This document shows positions 16,494 through 24,929 of a stretch of 64,000 bases of DNA, piece by piece. Positions within the stretch are counted from its first letter, which is position 1. Each line of letters opens with the position of its first letter. The translations under genes were made by a program, and so were the position numbers. The notes under the pieces were generated by a model. That model was not told the DNA's origin and did no database searches. It worked only from the letters and a program-made list of their open reading frames with translations. Source of the DNA: SKLM01 sp964514285 (GTDB taxonomy: Bacteria > Chloroflexota > Anaerolineae > B4-G1); NCBI GenBank assembly GCA_964514285.1, contig CAZEQC010000002.1:1-64000 (forward strand). Direction: 5' to 3'.

Positions 16494-18626
16494 ATGACGG
16501 ACTATCGCATCCGCGAACACCCTATACTCACTGCTGAGGATTCAGAGGGTGTTGAGTTCACCTGGAAGGGAGAGACGCTGGTAGGCCAGAGGGGTGAGAC
16601 GATCGCCTCGGCCTTGTTTGCGAACGGCGTACGCATCTTCGGGCACCATCACAAGGACGAGGCCCCCCAGGGTATCTTCTGCGCCAACGGGCAGTGCGCC
16701 CAGTGCCTGGTGATGGCCGACGGCGTACCCGTCAAGTCCTGTATGACCCCCGTCGTACCGGGCATGCAGGTCGAACCGATGGAGGGAAAGCCACGGCTTC
16801 CGGACGTCAATGCGGCACCGGAGACCCATGGGATTGAGACGATCGATGTGGAATGCCTGATCATCGGTGGCGGTCCGGCAGGACTCTCGGCAGCCATCGA
16901 GATGGGCAAGAACGGTGTTCGGACCTTGATCGTGGACGACAAACACCGCTTGGGCGGCAAGCTGGTGCTCCAGACCCACAAGTTCTTCGGATCGATCGAG
17001 GCCTGCTACGCCGGCACACGAGGGGTCGACATCGCCAGGAAGCTGGAGCAAGAGGTTCAGGGGTTTGAGAACGTTCGTGTCTGGCTGGACACCACAGCTC
17101 TGGCCGTTTTCTCCGATCGCAAGGTGGGGCTGCTACGCGAGGGGCACTACGTTCTCGTCCGTCCTCAGATTCTCTTGGTGGCGACTGGCGCACGGGAGAA
17201 ATCGCTGGCCTTCAAAGGAAACACGCTGCCGGGTGTCTATGGGGCTGGCGCTTTCCAGACCCTGGTCAATCGCGACCTGGTGAAATCGGCCGATCGTCTG
17301 TTTATCATCGGGGGAGGCAATGTCGGGCTGATCGCGGGCTATCATGCCCTGCAAGCCGACATTCAAGTGGTTGGCCTGTGCGAGGCACTGCCGGAATGCG
17401 GTGGGTATAAGGTCCACAAAGACAAGCTCACCCGGCTGGGGGTCCCTATCTACACCTCTCACACCATACTCAGCGCCAATGGCGAGGATCAAGTCGAGTC
17501 GGTCACCATTGCGGAGATCGACAACAACTGGCAGCCTGTCCCCGACACAGAGAAGACGTTCGCCTGCGACACAGTCCTGGTCGCCGTGGGGCTGCAACCG
17601 GTCGACGAGTTCGTCGACAAGGCGAAGTCCTTCGGTCTGCCCGTCTACGCGGCTGGGGATGCCGAGGAGATTGCCGAGGCATCCGCGGCAATGTTCACCG
17701 GACGCATTCGAGGGTTGGAGATCGCTGAATCGCTGGGGCGGGACGTGGGCGAGATTCCGCCGGAGTGGCACCGCACAGCGGAGATTCTCAAGTCCAGACC
17801 CGGGGCCGTAGTCACCGAGGACATCCCAGACAAAGATCAGGGCGTCTTCCCCGTCCTTCACTGCGCACAAGAGATCCCGTGTAACCCCTGCACGTCGATC
17901 TGCCCTCAAGACTGTATCGTCATAGGTGAAAACGACATCCGCGGCCTGCCAGAGTATGTGGACGAGGGTTGCATGGGGTGCGAGCAGTGTGTCGCCATCT
18001 GCCCAGGTCTGGCCATCACTCTAGTCGACTATCGCGACGACGAGGAGTATCCGACCGTAACCATTCCCTATGAGTTCTCACCAGAGACTATCGACGCGGG
18101 GGACATCGTGACCGTGTTGGACACAGAGGGTAAGGTTCTGGGAAACGTGAAGGTCTCCAGCAAGCGGGCGCCAAGGTTCGCCGATCGGACGCTTCTGGTG
18201 CGGGTGAAGGCACCGCGGGAGATCGCCAAACGCATCGCGGGCATTCGCTTTCAGGATCCATGGGTGACGGAGTCCGTGGACGAGACGGTGGAGCGTATGG
18301 AGGACGATGAGATTATCTGCCGCTGCGAGCGCGTCACAGCGGGGGAGATCAGGGAGCTGATCCGCTCAGGTGTGCGCGATATGAACCACATCAAGGCTGT
18401 CACGCGGGCGGGCATGGGGTCCTGCGGAGGCAAGACGTGCACCAACCTGATCAAACGTCTCTTCCGCGAGGAGGGCGTGCCACTCCGTGAGGTTAAGGAG
18501 AACACGCAGCGTCCGCTCTTCATGGAAGTCCCCCTGGGCGTATTCGCTGGGGTAGCTGCCGGTGAAAGACCTGCCGAGGAAGCTCCGACCACGCACGCCA
18601 CCGATGCCCACGAAGGAGGTATGTAA
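16494..18626 (+). CDS. Multi-cofactor FAD dehydrogenase alpha subunit (2Fe-2S + FAD/NAD + 2[4Fe-4S] + BFD-like), sarcosine oxidase/proline dehydrogenase type
   Basis: 710 residues with four redox modules in order. An N-terminal 2Fe-2S domain has Cys 63, 68, 71 and 83 (FCANGQCAQC and KSC). An FAD/NAD(P) disulfide-reductase-like domain has LIIGGGPAGLSAA near 122 and FIIGGGNVGLIAG near 270. A two-cluster ferredoxin segment lies at about 456-505 (CNPCTSIC and CMGCEQCVAICPG). A BFD-like 2Fe-2S module lies at about 609-650 (CRCERVT and CGGKTC). It resembles alpha subunits of heteromeric sarcosine oxidase, hydrogen cyanide synthase and archaeal or bacterial proline dehydrogenases. The next gene, two bases away, encodes the substrate-oxidising FAD subunit. 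Electrons probably pass from an amino-acid substrate through these centres to quinone or ferredoxin. The start has AAGGAG upstream. Confidence 0.82.
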   Translation: MTDYRIREHPILTAEDSEGVEFTWKGETLVGQRGETIASALFANGVRIFGHHHKDEAPQGIFCANGQCAQCLVMADGVPVKSCMTPVVPGMQVEPMEGKPRLPDVNAAPETHGIETIDVECLIIGGGPAGLSAAIEMGKNGVRTLIVDDKHRLGGKLVLQTHKFFGSIEACYAGTRGVDIARKLEQEVQGFENVRVWLDTTALAVFSDRKVGLLREGHYVLVRPQILLVATGAREKSLAFKGNTLPGVYGAGAFQTLVNRDLVKSADRLFIIGGGNVGLIAGYHALQADIQVVGLCEALPECGGYKVHKDKLTRLGVPIYTSHTILSANGEDQVESVTIAEIDNNWQPVPDTEKTFACDTVLVAVGLQPVDEFVDKAKSFGLPVYAAGDAEEIAEASAAMFTGRIRGLEIAESLGRDVGEIPPEWHRTAEILKSRPGAVVTEDIPDKDQGVFPVLHCAQEIPCNPCTSICPQDCIVIGENDIRGLPEYVDEGCMGCEQCVAICPGLAITLVDYRDDEEYPTVTIPYEFSPETIDAGDIVTVLDTEGKVLGNVKVSSKRAPRFADRTLLVRVKAPREIAKRIAGIRFQDPWVTESVDETVERMEDDEIICRCERVTAGEIRELIRSGVRDMNHIKAVTRAGMGSCGGKTCTNLIKRLFREEGVPLREVKENTQRPLFMEVPLGVFAGVAAGERPAEEAPTTHATDAHEGGM

Positions 18627-18628
18627 CT

Positions 18629-19786
18629 GTGACCACCAAAGTCTACGATGCCGTGATCATCGGCGCGGGGAGCGTGGGCCTGCCCACAGCCTTCTTCCTG
18701 GCGGAGGCGGGGCTCGAGCCCCTGGTCATCGATCAATTTGAAAGCCCTGGTCAGGGTTCGAACAAAGCAGCTATCGGGGGGATTCGAGCCACCCACTCGG
18801 CTCCCTCGAAGATACAACTGTGCCTCAAGTCGCTGGAGGTCTTCTCCACGTGGGAGGAGCGGTACGGCGATGACATCGAGTGGCACCGGGGGGGTTACTC
18901 CTTCGTGGCCTACCGTGAGCGTGAAGAGCAAGCGCTCAAGGACCTGCTAGAGATACAGCAGGACTTTGGACTGGACATTCGCTGGATGGATCGGGAGGAC
19001 CTCCTGGAGGTGATCCCTGACCTCAATCCCAAGAATCTGATCGGGGGGACGTACTCCCCCCACGATGGCTCTGCCTCGCCCCTACTGAGCGCCCACGCCT
19101 TCTACACGCGGGCCAAGGAGCGCGGTGCACGCTTCCACTTCGGGGAGCGGGTCACCGGCATCATCTCCCGCCGCGGCAAGGTGGTGGGGATCCGCACAGA
19201 CAGGGGAGGCTACGCCACGGAGACGGTGATCAACGCCGCAGGGCCCTGGGCACGGAAGGTGGCCCAGATGGGCGGACTAGACGTTCCTGTGACGCCCGAC
19301 AGCCATGAAGCGGGCATCACCGAGCCGGTCAAGCGTTTCCTAGAGCCCATGGTGGTGGACCTCCGCCCAGCCGAGGGGTCAAAGAACTATTACTTCTATC
19401 AACACGGGACCGGCGCCCTGGTCTTCTGCATCACGCCAGAGCCGCCTATCGTCGGAACGGACCGACGGGAGACGTCCGAGTTCCTGCCTATGATCGCTCC
19501 ACGGATGGTCGGCCTGATGCCGAAGTTATCGAACATCCGGATCCGCCGCACGTGGCGGGGGCTCTATCCGATGACACCGGATGGCTTCCCAATCGTGGGC
19601 CGCTCGCGCAAGCTGGAGGGCTATGTCTTTGCCGTCGGCATGTGCGGTCAGGGCTTTATGCTGGGGCCGGGTATTGGTTCTTTCCTCTCCCGGATAGTGC
19701 AGCAGGAGCTGACGCCGGAGGATGAGGAGACGCTGGAGGAGCTGAGCCCCTATCGAGAATTCGGGGGGGAGGAGAAGCTGAAATAG
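18629..19786 (+). CDS. FAD-dependent amino-acid dehydrogenase beta subunit (DAO/SoxB family)
   Basis: 385 residues, GTG start behind GAAGGAGG. The N-terminal VIIGAGSVGLPTAFFLAEAG is the FAD Rossmann motif. INAAGPWA is in the middle. GLYPMTPDGFPIVG and VGMCGQGFMLGPGIG are the C-terminal FAD-contacting motifs of the D-amino-acid oxidase/sarcosine oxidase beta family. With the preceding alpha subunit it should form a complex that oxidises a secondary amine or amino acid such as proline, hydroxyproline, sarcosine or glycine-like substrates. The Liv importer genes follow, which hints that the substrate is an imported amino acid. The exact substrate is not determined by sequence. Confidence 0.82.
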   Translation: MTTKVYDAVIIGAGSVGLPTAFFLAEAGLEPLVIDQFESPGQGSNKAAIGGIRATHSAPSKIQLCLKSLEVFSTWEERYGDDIEWHRGGYSFVAYREREEQALKDLLEIQQDFGLDIRWMDREDLLEVIPDLNPKNLIGGTYSPHDGSASPLLSAHAFYTRAKERGARFHFGERVTGIISRRGKVVGIRTDRGGYATETVINAAGPWARKVAQMGGLDVPVTPDSHEAGITEPVKRFLEPMVVDLRPAEGSKNYYFYQHGTGALVFCITPEPPIVGTDRRETSEFLPMIAPRMVGLMPKLSNIRIRRTWRGLYPMTPDGFPIVGRSRKLEGYVFAVGMCGQGFMLGPGIGSFLSRIVQQELTPEDEETLEELSPYREFGGEEKLK

Positions 19787-19915
19787 GACCAACCAGAAGA
19801 GATGGGTGTGTCAGGGACAGAACCTCGCAGGCTGAACATCACTCTGGACGTCGGAGCTGTCGCCCGAGAGCCATAGATGTGAAGGTCGTCCTATCCTAAT
19901 ATGAAGATTGCACAC

Positions 19916-19944
19916 TTGACACCCCCATACTCTACGAATATAAT
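19916..19944 (+). promoter_or_regulatory. Consensus sigma70 promoter upstream of livF
   Basis: TTGACA (19916-19921), a 17-base spacer and TATAAT (19939-19944) are both perfect hexamers. The start site would be near 19951, leaving a leader of about 70 bases to ATG 20024. It separates the liv genes from the dehydrogenase operon. Confidence 0.8.
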
Positions 19945-20023
19945 CCGCTTGGTTTGACCTATACCCCACGCTGGTTCAGCCATCCACTCTGGGCTGCATA
20001 GTTGAGAAGGAGAAGGAGCATCC

Positions 20024-20737
20024 ATGGCCATTCTGGAAGTCGATGACATCCGCACCTACTACGGCGATATGCAGGCATTGTTTGGAGTCTCCCTCACGGT
20101 GGATCAAGGCGAGATCGTGACGATGATCGGAGCCAATGGAGCCGGTAAGACGACGACGCTCAAGACGATCAGCGGCATCCTGGCTCCACGATCCGGTCGC
20201 GTGATCTTCAAAGGCGAGGAGATCCAAGGCACATCCGCCCATCGGCTAGTCACAGAGGGCTTGGTACTCGTTCCCGACGGCCATCAGGTTTTCCCCACGC
20301 TGACGGTGATGGAGAACTTGAAAATGGGAGCTATCACGCGCAGGGACCACCAAGCCATTCAGAAAGACCTCGAATGGGTATACTCCGTTTTCCCCCGTCT
20401 GGAGGAGCGAACGACCCAGATCGCCGGCACCCTCAGCGGCGGTGAGCGGCAGATGCTCTCCATCGCTCGGGCCCTCATGGCCGACGTCGACTTGCTCCTC
20501 CTCGATGAGCCCTCTATGGGCCTAGCCCCCTTCCTCGTGCAAGAGATCTTCGACGTCACACGCAAGCTGAATGAGGAGGGTATGACCATCCTGATCGTCG
20601 AGCAGAACGCTCGAATGGCCTTCTCCATCGCTGAGCGGGGCTACGTGATCGAATCAGGTCACGTGGTCCTAGAGGGGTCGGTCGAGGAGCTACGAGCAGA
20701 TCCTCAGGTGAAGACCGCCTACCTTGGCGGTGAGTAG
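20024..20737 (+). CDS. livF: Branched-chain amino acid ABC transporter ATPase LivF
   Basis: 237 residues. Walker A is GANGAGKTTT (about 40), the ABC signature is LSGGERQ (about 136), Walker B is LLLDEPSMGLAP and the switch His/Gln is in IVEQNARMAF. The wording GLVLVPDGHQVFPTLTVMENL is characteristic of LivF rather than LivG. It energises import of leucine/isoleucine/valine or related amides through LivHM. It lies first in the cluster, before the binding protein, an unusual order. GAGAAGGAGAAGGAG precedes the ATG. Confidence 0.93.
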   Translation: MAILEVDDIRTYYGDMQALFGVSLTVDQGEIVTMIGANGAGKTTTLKTISGILAPRSGRVIFKGEEIQGTSAHRLVTEGLVLVPDGHQVFPTLTVMENLKMGAITRRDHQAIQKDLEWVYSVFPRLEERTTQIAGTLSGGERQMLSIARALMADVDLLLLDEPSMGLAPFLVQEIFDVTRKLNEEGMTILIVEQNARMAFSIAERGYVIESGHVVLEGSVEELRADPQVKTAYLGGE

Positions 20738-20759
20738 CACCAACGCAAGCTGTTGGTGC
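20737..20759 (+). terminator. Hairpin after livF (weak terminator or processing signal)
   Basis: GCACCAAC and GTTGGTGC pair perfectly (8 bp) round a 7-base loop right at the livF stop. No T run follows, so termination would be partial at best. It may adjust the ratio of livF to the binding-protein message. Confidence 0.35.
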
Positions 20760-20850
20760 CAAAGAGCGAGGTCCTTGCCTCTCAAGGGATTACCCATTCT
20801 ACAGCCCAAGATGTGAGCGCATAGGAAGGAGGTGGTACTGAAGCTCAGAC

Positions 20851-20856
20851 TATAAT
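20851..20856 (+). promoter_or_regulatory. Possible -10 element upstream of the Liv binding-protein gene
   Basis: TATAAT preceded by CAGAC, about 75 bases before the GTG start at 20932. No convincing -35 is at the right distance. A separate promoter here would fit the high expression needed for a binding protein. Confidence 0.35.
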
Positions 20857-20931
20857 GTCGCCTCTATCGGTCCCACATCAAGAAGCGACGCTGACAGAAA
20901 GCGTCAAATAGAAACCAAGAGGAGGTTCGAA

Positions 20932-22059
20932 GTGAAGACGCTACATAAGCTGGTTGCCCTGCTGGTGGTCATCGTCCTGGTGCTCCCCACCGTTGGATGT
21001 GCACAACTCGGTGGTGGTGGAGGAGACGGAGAGGTAACCATCGGCGCCATATTCCCCCTGACCGGCGCATCGACACACGAGGGCATCGACGAACGCCGCG
21101 GCGTGGAGCTAGCGGTTGAGCAGATCAACGCCGACGGAGGGATCAACGGCCGCGACCTGAGAGTGATCTTCGAGGACAGCGAGTCACGCCCCGAGGCCGG
21201 CACTGATGCCGCGCATAAGCTGATCGACGTCAACAAAGTCCCTGCCATCATCGGCATCTTCTCCAGCGGCGTGACGCTCCCTGCGGCCGCGTACGCTCAG
21301 GAGCAGGGCGTCGTTATGGTCAACCCTGGCTCGACGTCCCCCAAGTGCGCCGAGGTCGGTGACTACTTCTTCAGCACCATTGGCCTGGACCATCTGATGG
21401 GCTCAGAGCAGGCTAAGCTTGCGCTCGACGAAGGTTACACCAAAGCCGCCGTCCTGGTACCGAACAATCCCTTCGGCATCGGGATGGAGGAGTGGATGGT
21501 CAAGACCTTCGAAGAGAACGGCGGCGAGATCACGACCATCATCGAGTATCCGTTGGCTCAGACCGACTACCGCGCTGAGTTGCAGAGGCTGTTCGAGGGC
21601 GACCCCGAGGCCATCCTGTACACCGCCTACGGTGAGGAGTCGAAGATCTTGACGAAGCAAGCCATGGAGATGGGCAAGGAGGCTCAGTGGATCGGCGGTT
21701 ACCTGACCATGTGCACCGGCGTTGCTGACCCGCAGACGGTCGAGGGTCACATCGGCTTGGAACCGGCCTATCACATGCCGGCTGGCCAGGCCTTTACCGA
21801 GGCATTCAAGGAGAAGTACGGCGAGGAGCCGGGTGGGCCGTTTAGCTATCTTGCCTACGACGCCGCGTGGCTGATCGCGCTGGCGATGCGTGAAGCTGGT
21901 ACAGACCCGGCTGACATCAAGGAGGCCTTGTATGAGGTCGACGCCCAGTACGACGCTGCAACTGGCGATCTTCAGTTCGACGAGAACGGTCAGCGTCTTG
22001 ATCAGCCCTATGACGAGCTGATCTACACCGACGGTCACGTTGAACTCTACAACGAGTAG
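20932..22059 (+). CDS. livK: Branched-chain amino acid ABC transporter substrate-binding lipoprotein (LivJ/LivK type)
   Basis: 375 residues, GTG start with AGAGGAGGTT upstream. The N-terminus is a lipoprotein signal: basic MKTLHK, a hydrophobic stretch and a lipobox ending T-V-G-C at about residue 23, followed by a Gly-rich linker. The mature part is a type I periplasmic binding fold: VTIGAIFPLTGAST, GVELAVEQINADGGINGR, AAYAQEQGVVMVNPGST. It captures the amino acid outside the membrane and delivers it to LivHM. Ligand specificity within the family (Leu/Ile/Val, amides or other) cannot be read from the sequence. Confidence 0.92.
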   Translation: MKTLHKLVALLVVIVLVLPTVGCAQLGGGGGDGEVTIGAIFPLTGASTHEGIDERRGVELAVEQINADGGINGRDLRVIFEDSESRPEAGTDAAHKLIDVNKVPAIIGIFSSGVTLPAAAYAQEQGVVMVNPGSTSPKCAEVGDYFFSTIGLDHLMGSEQAKLALDEGYTKAAVLVPNNPFGIGMEEWMVKTFEENGGEITTIIEYPLAQTDYRAELQRLFEGDPEAILYTAYGEESKILTKQAMEMGKEAQWIGGYLTMCTGVADPQTVEGHIGLEPAYHMPAGQAFTEAFKEKYGEEPGGPFSYLAYDAAWLIALAMREAGTDPADIKEALYEVDAQYDAATGDLQFDENGQRLDQPYDELIYTDGHVELYNE

Positions 22060-22072
22060 CAACGATGGTCTA

Positions 22073-22102
22073 GGGCAGCGTGCTCCGCGGAGCGCGCTGC
22101 CC
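22073..22102 (+). terminator. Hairpin between the binding-protein gene and livH
   Basis: GGGCAGCG pairs with CGCTGCCC, and the inner GCTCC/GGAGC extends the stem. Only a short T stretch (GTTTCTC) follows. It probably attenuates, so that the binding protein is made in excess over the membrane proteins. Confidence 0.55.
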
Positions 22103-22156
22103 TCGCGTTTCTCAGGTCCCCTGACGATCCCGGTCCTGACTTAGAGGGAGGTCGAC

Positions 22157-23035
22157 GTGCAATTAACGCAACTGATATTCAACATCCTAACGCGCGCCAG
22201 CGAGTTAGCCTTGATCGGCATCAGCCTCACACTGGTGTATGATCTCCTCGACTTCGCCAGCTTTGCGCAGAACTCATTCGCCACGCTTGGCGCCTATATC
22301 GCCCTGTTCTTCTCCGTGGGCCTCGGCATGAACCTACTCCTGGCCGCGGTACTGGCGGTGGTCATCACCGGGATACTGGGAATGCTCACCGATCGAGCCA
22401 TCTTCCGCTGGCTTCGACAGAGCAGTGCCTTCATTCGGATGGTGGCATCGATCGGCCTGGCTCAAGGGATCCGCAGTCTTGTCCAGGTATTGTGGGGCGG
22501 CCAGATCAAGGACTACGGCCTGGGCGTACAAGAACCACTGACGATTCTGGGAGCAACGGTCACCCCTATCCGCATCGTGATCGTGGTGGTGGCCGCTGCC
22601 GCTATGTTGGGCTTCCATCTCTTTCTCCACCGGACGAATCTTGGCCGTTCGATCCGGGCCACATCCGACAACCGCGAACTGGCCGAGGCCACAGGTATCG
22701 ACACCGAGCGCGTGGTGCTCTACGTCTGGTTCCTGGCATGCGCTTTCGCCGCCATCGGGGGCATCCTGATTGGTTTGGAGACACAGCTCCGTCCAAGCAT
22801 GGGACAGGTTATTCTATTGGCGACCTTCTGTGTGGTCATTCTGGGAGGCATCGGCAACGTGTACGGTGCCATGGTGGGCTCCCTGATCTTCGCAGCAGCT
22901 GAGAACATCGGTATTGCGATCAATATAGGCGGTTTCCAGTTCCCGGTCCGCTATAAGCCGGCTCTAGCCTTTATCGTCCTAATCCTCACCCTTCTCATCC
23001 GTCCTACCGGCGTACTGGGAAGAAAGGAGTCATAA
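22157..23035 (+). CDS. livH: Branched-chain amino acid ABC transporter permease LivH
   Basis: 292 residues, GTG start behind GAGGGAGGTCGAC. About eight helices. The LivH family motifs ALIGISLTLVYDLLDFASFAQ near the start and the coupling-helix segment IRATSDNRELAEATGID (about 170-186) contact the ATPase. Then come GGILIGLETQLRPSMG and VVILGGIGNVYGAMVG. It forms the membrane channel together with LivM, which begins one base after its stop. Confidence 0.93.
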   Translation: MQLTQLIFNILTRASELALIGISLTLVYDLLDFASFAQNSFATLGAYIALFFSVGLGMNLLLAAVLAVVITGILGMLTDRAIFRWLRQSSAFIRMVASIGLAQGIRSLVQVLWGGQIKDYGLGVQEPLTILGATVTPIRIVIVVVAAAAMLGFHLFLHRTNLGRSIRATSDNRELAEATGIDTERVVLYVWFLACAFAAIGGILIGLETQLRPSMGQVILLATFCVVILGGIGNVYGAMVGSLIFAAAENIGIAINIGGFQFPVRYKPALAFIVLILTLLIRPTGVLGRKES

Positions 23036-23036
23036 C

Positions 23037-23948
23037 GTGTTTGCATTTCTAATTCACTTCTTGGTTATGACGGGCATCTTCGCCATCGCGGCTCTGAGCC
23101 TCAACTTCCAGGTTGGACTCACAGGGCTTTCGAATTTCGGCCAAGCTGCCTTTATGATGGTGGGGGCTTACACCTCAGCGCTCATGTATATGGCTGGAGT
23201 GCCTTTCGTCTTCGGCGTGCTCGCCGGGATGATTATCTCAGCCATCTTCGCTCTCATCATCGCTCTGCCCTCTCACAACCTCAGAGCGGACTACTGGGCG
23301 ATCGTAAGCATCGCAGCAGCCGAGAGCCTTCGCCTCTTCATCAACAACGAGAAGTGGCTGGCGGAGGGACCGTTCGGCCTGCGTGGCATCCCCCGACCGC
23401 TTTCCTCGCTCTTTGGTGACAACTACGCCGTCTTCTACTTCTTCTTCGTCCTCTTCTGCTTAGGACTCGTCTATTTCGCCCTCGAGCGACTCAACAAGTC
23501 GCCTTACGGGCGCGTGTTGCGCGGCCTGCGAGAGGCAGAGGACCTGATGGAGGCCCTGGGTAAGGATGTCTTCCGCTTCAAGGCTCTGGCGATGATCATT
23601 GGCGGCCTGGTGGCGGCCCTCAGTGGGAGTCTGTATGCCCATTACATCACCTTTGTCAGTCCCGAGACCTTCGCTCCCGACGTGACCTTCCTGATCTGGA
23701 CGATGATGATCGTCGGTGGTTCGGGCAACGCAAAGGGAGTCATAGTTGGTGCATTGGTCATCACCCTGCTCAATACCTCAACCCGGCTGTTGAAGGACTA
23801 TCTATACTTGCCTACCAGCCTGGTCGCGGCCTTGCGCACCCTATCGATTGGCGTGCTGACGATCGCTTTTGTGGTTGCTCGACCGCAGGGTATCCTTCCG
23901 GAGCGCAAGCACGTGGTCTCTTACACCGCTGAGGAAGGAGGTAGCTGA
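23037..23948 (+). CDS. livM: Branched-chain amino acid ABC transporter permease LivM
   Basis: 303 residues, GTG start. LSLNFQVGLTGLSNFGQAAFMMVGAYTSA is split across the first helices as in LivM. The coupling helix GRVLRGLREAEDLMEALGKD and MMIVGGSGNAKGVIVGAL are typical family features. The final A of its TGA stop is the A of the livG ATG, so the two are translationally coupled. Confidence 0.93.
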   Translation: MFAFLIHFLVMTGIFAIAALSLNFQVGLTGLSNFGQAAFMMVGAYTSALMYMAGVPFVFGVLAGMIISAIFALIIALPSHNLRADYWAIVSIAAAESLRLFINNEKWLAEGPFGLRGIPRPLSSLFGDNYAVFYFFFVLFCLGLVYFALERLNKSPYGRVLRGLREAEDLMEALGKDVFRFKALAMIIGGLVAALSGSLYAHYITFVSPETFAPDVTFLIWTMMIVGGSGNAKGVIVGALVITLLNTSTRLLKDYLYLPTSLVAALRTLSIGVLTIAFVVARPQGILPERKHVVSYTAEEGGS

Positions 23949-24727
23949 TGTTAAACGTCAAGCATATCGACAAAGCCTTCGGTGGCCTCCAAGCGCTTAG
24001 CAACGTTTCCTTGACTGTGGAAGAAGGAACGATCACCGGTCTCATCGGACCCAACGGATCTGGCAAGACGACCCTGTTCAACGTCATCACCGGGTTTTAC
24101 GAGAAGGATAGAGGTACAGTAACGCTGCAAGGAGAGCCAATCGGCGACCTGTCTCCTCACAGCATTGCAGAGCGCGGTATGGTTCGATCTTTCCAGATCC
24201 CTCAAGTACCGCGAGGGATGACCGTGATGGAGAATATGCTGGTAGCGGGCCAGGGCCTGATCGGGGAGAACCCTATGGCGGTCTTCTCGCGTTGGTCAGC
24301 TGTCCGACGTCAGACCAGAGAGATGGTAGAGCGCGCCGAGGAGCTTCTGGAACGCGTCGGACTTCTCGAGCAGCGCGATGAGCTAACCGGGAGCCTCTCC
24401 GGCGGTCAGGTCAAGCTCCTGGCGATAGCCCAGACTCTGATGACTGACGCCGATCTGATCTTGCTGGACGAACCGACGGCTGGTGTGGACCTGGCCTTGA
24501 CCGATCAGATTATGGAGCTCCTGAAGGACATACACAGCGGAGGCAAGACTATGATGCTCGTGGAGCACAAAATGCGCGTCATCGGTAACGTCTGCGAGTA
24601 TGTGTACGTCTTGGACGCTGGAAAGGTGATCGCATCGGGCGAGCCGACAGCTGTGCAGAATGATCCACGCGTCATCGAAGCCTATCTGGGGACGGAGGAT
24701 GCCGTGGGGGGTAAGGAGTGGAAGTGA
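23948..24727 (+). CDS. livG: Branched-chain amino acid ABC transporter ATPase LivG
   Basis: 259 residues, overlapping livM by one base and preceded by GAGGAAGGAGG. Walker A is GPNGSGKTTLF, the signature is LSGGQVKL, Walker B is LILLDEPTAGVDL and the switch His is in LVEHKMRVI. A LivG-specific insert between Walker A and the signature is present (FQIPQVPRGMTVMENML). It pairs with LivF as a heterodimer. It is the last gene of the transporter operon. Confidence 0.93.
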   Translation: MLNVKHIDKAFGGLQALSNVSLTVEEGTITGLIGPNGSGKTTLFNVITGFYEKDRGTVTLQGEPIGDLSPHSIAERGMVRSFQIPQVPRGMTVMENMLVAGQGLIGENPMAVFSRWSAVRRQTREMVERAEELLERVGLLEQRDELTGSLSGGQVKLLAIAQTLMTDADLILLDEPTAGVDLALTDQIMELLKDIHSGGKTMMLVEHKMRVIGNVCEYVYVLDAGKVIASGEPTAVQNDPRVIEAYLGTEDAVGGKEWK

Positions 24728-24857
24728 GATAGCGCACCCGCCCGCGCCACGTACACACTCGTCTGACCGAGCAGAAAGAGAGAGAAACAGACAGAGGAGG
24801 ACACCGACCTCCGAGACACGATCATCCGCGGTGACAAAGCCGTTGCGCTTTCAAAGA

Positions 24858-24887
24858 GAGCCGCCAGATGGGTTCATCTGGCGGCTC
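24858..24887 (+). terminator. Strong hairpin after the liv operon
   Basis: GAGCCGCCAGATG and CATCTGGCGGCTC pair perfectly over 13 bp round the loop GGTT. Few T follow (GTTG), so it is not a textbook Rho-independent terminator, but its stability and position between livG and the activase gene suit termination. It also argues against extending the activase start upstream. Confidence 0.65.
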
Positions 24888-24929
24888 GTTGCCGTGAGCC
24901 CCTTCGAAACGTCCAGAACTGGAGCCGAT

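Noticed and set aside
24660..24929. Upstream extension of the radical-SAM activase
   Set aside because: It overlaps livG and runs through a 13-bp hairpin; the family N-terminus begins at TTG 24930.
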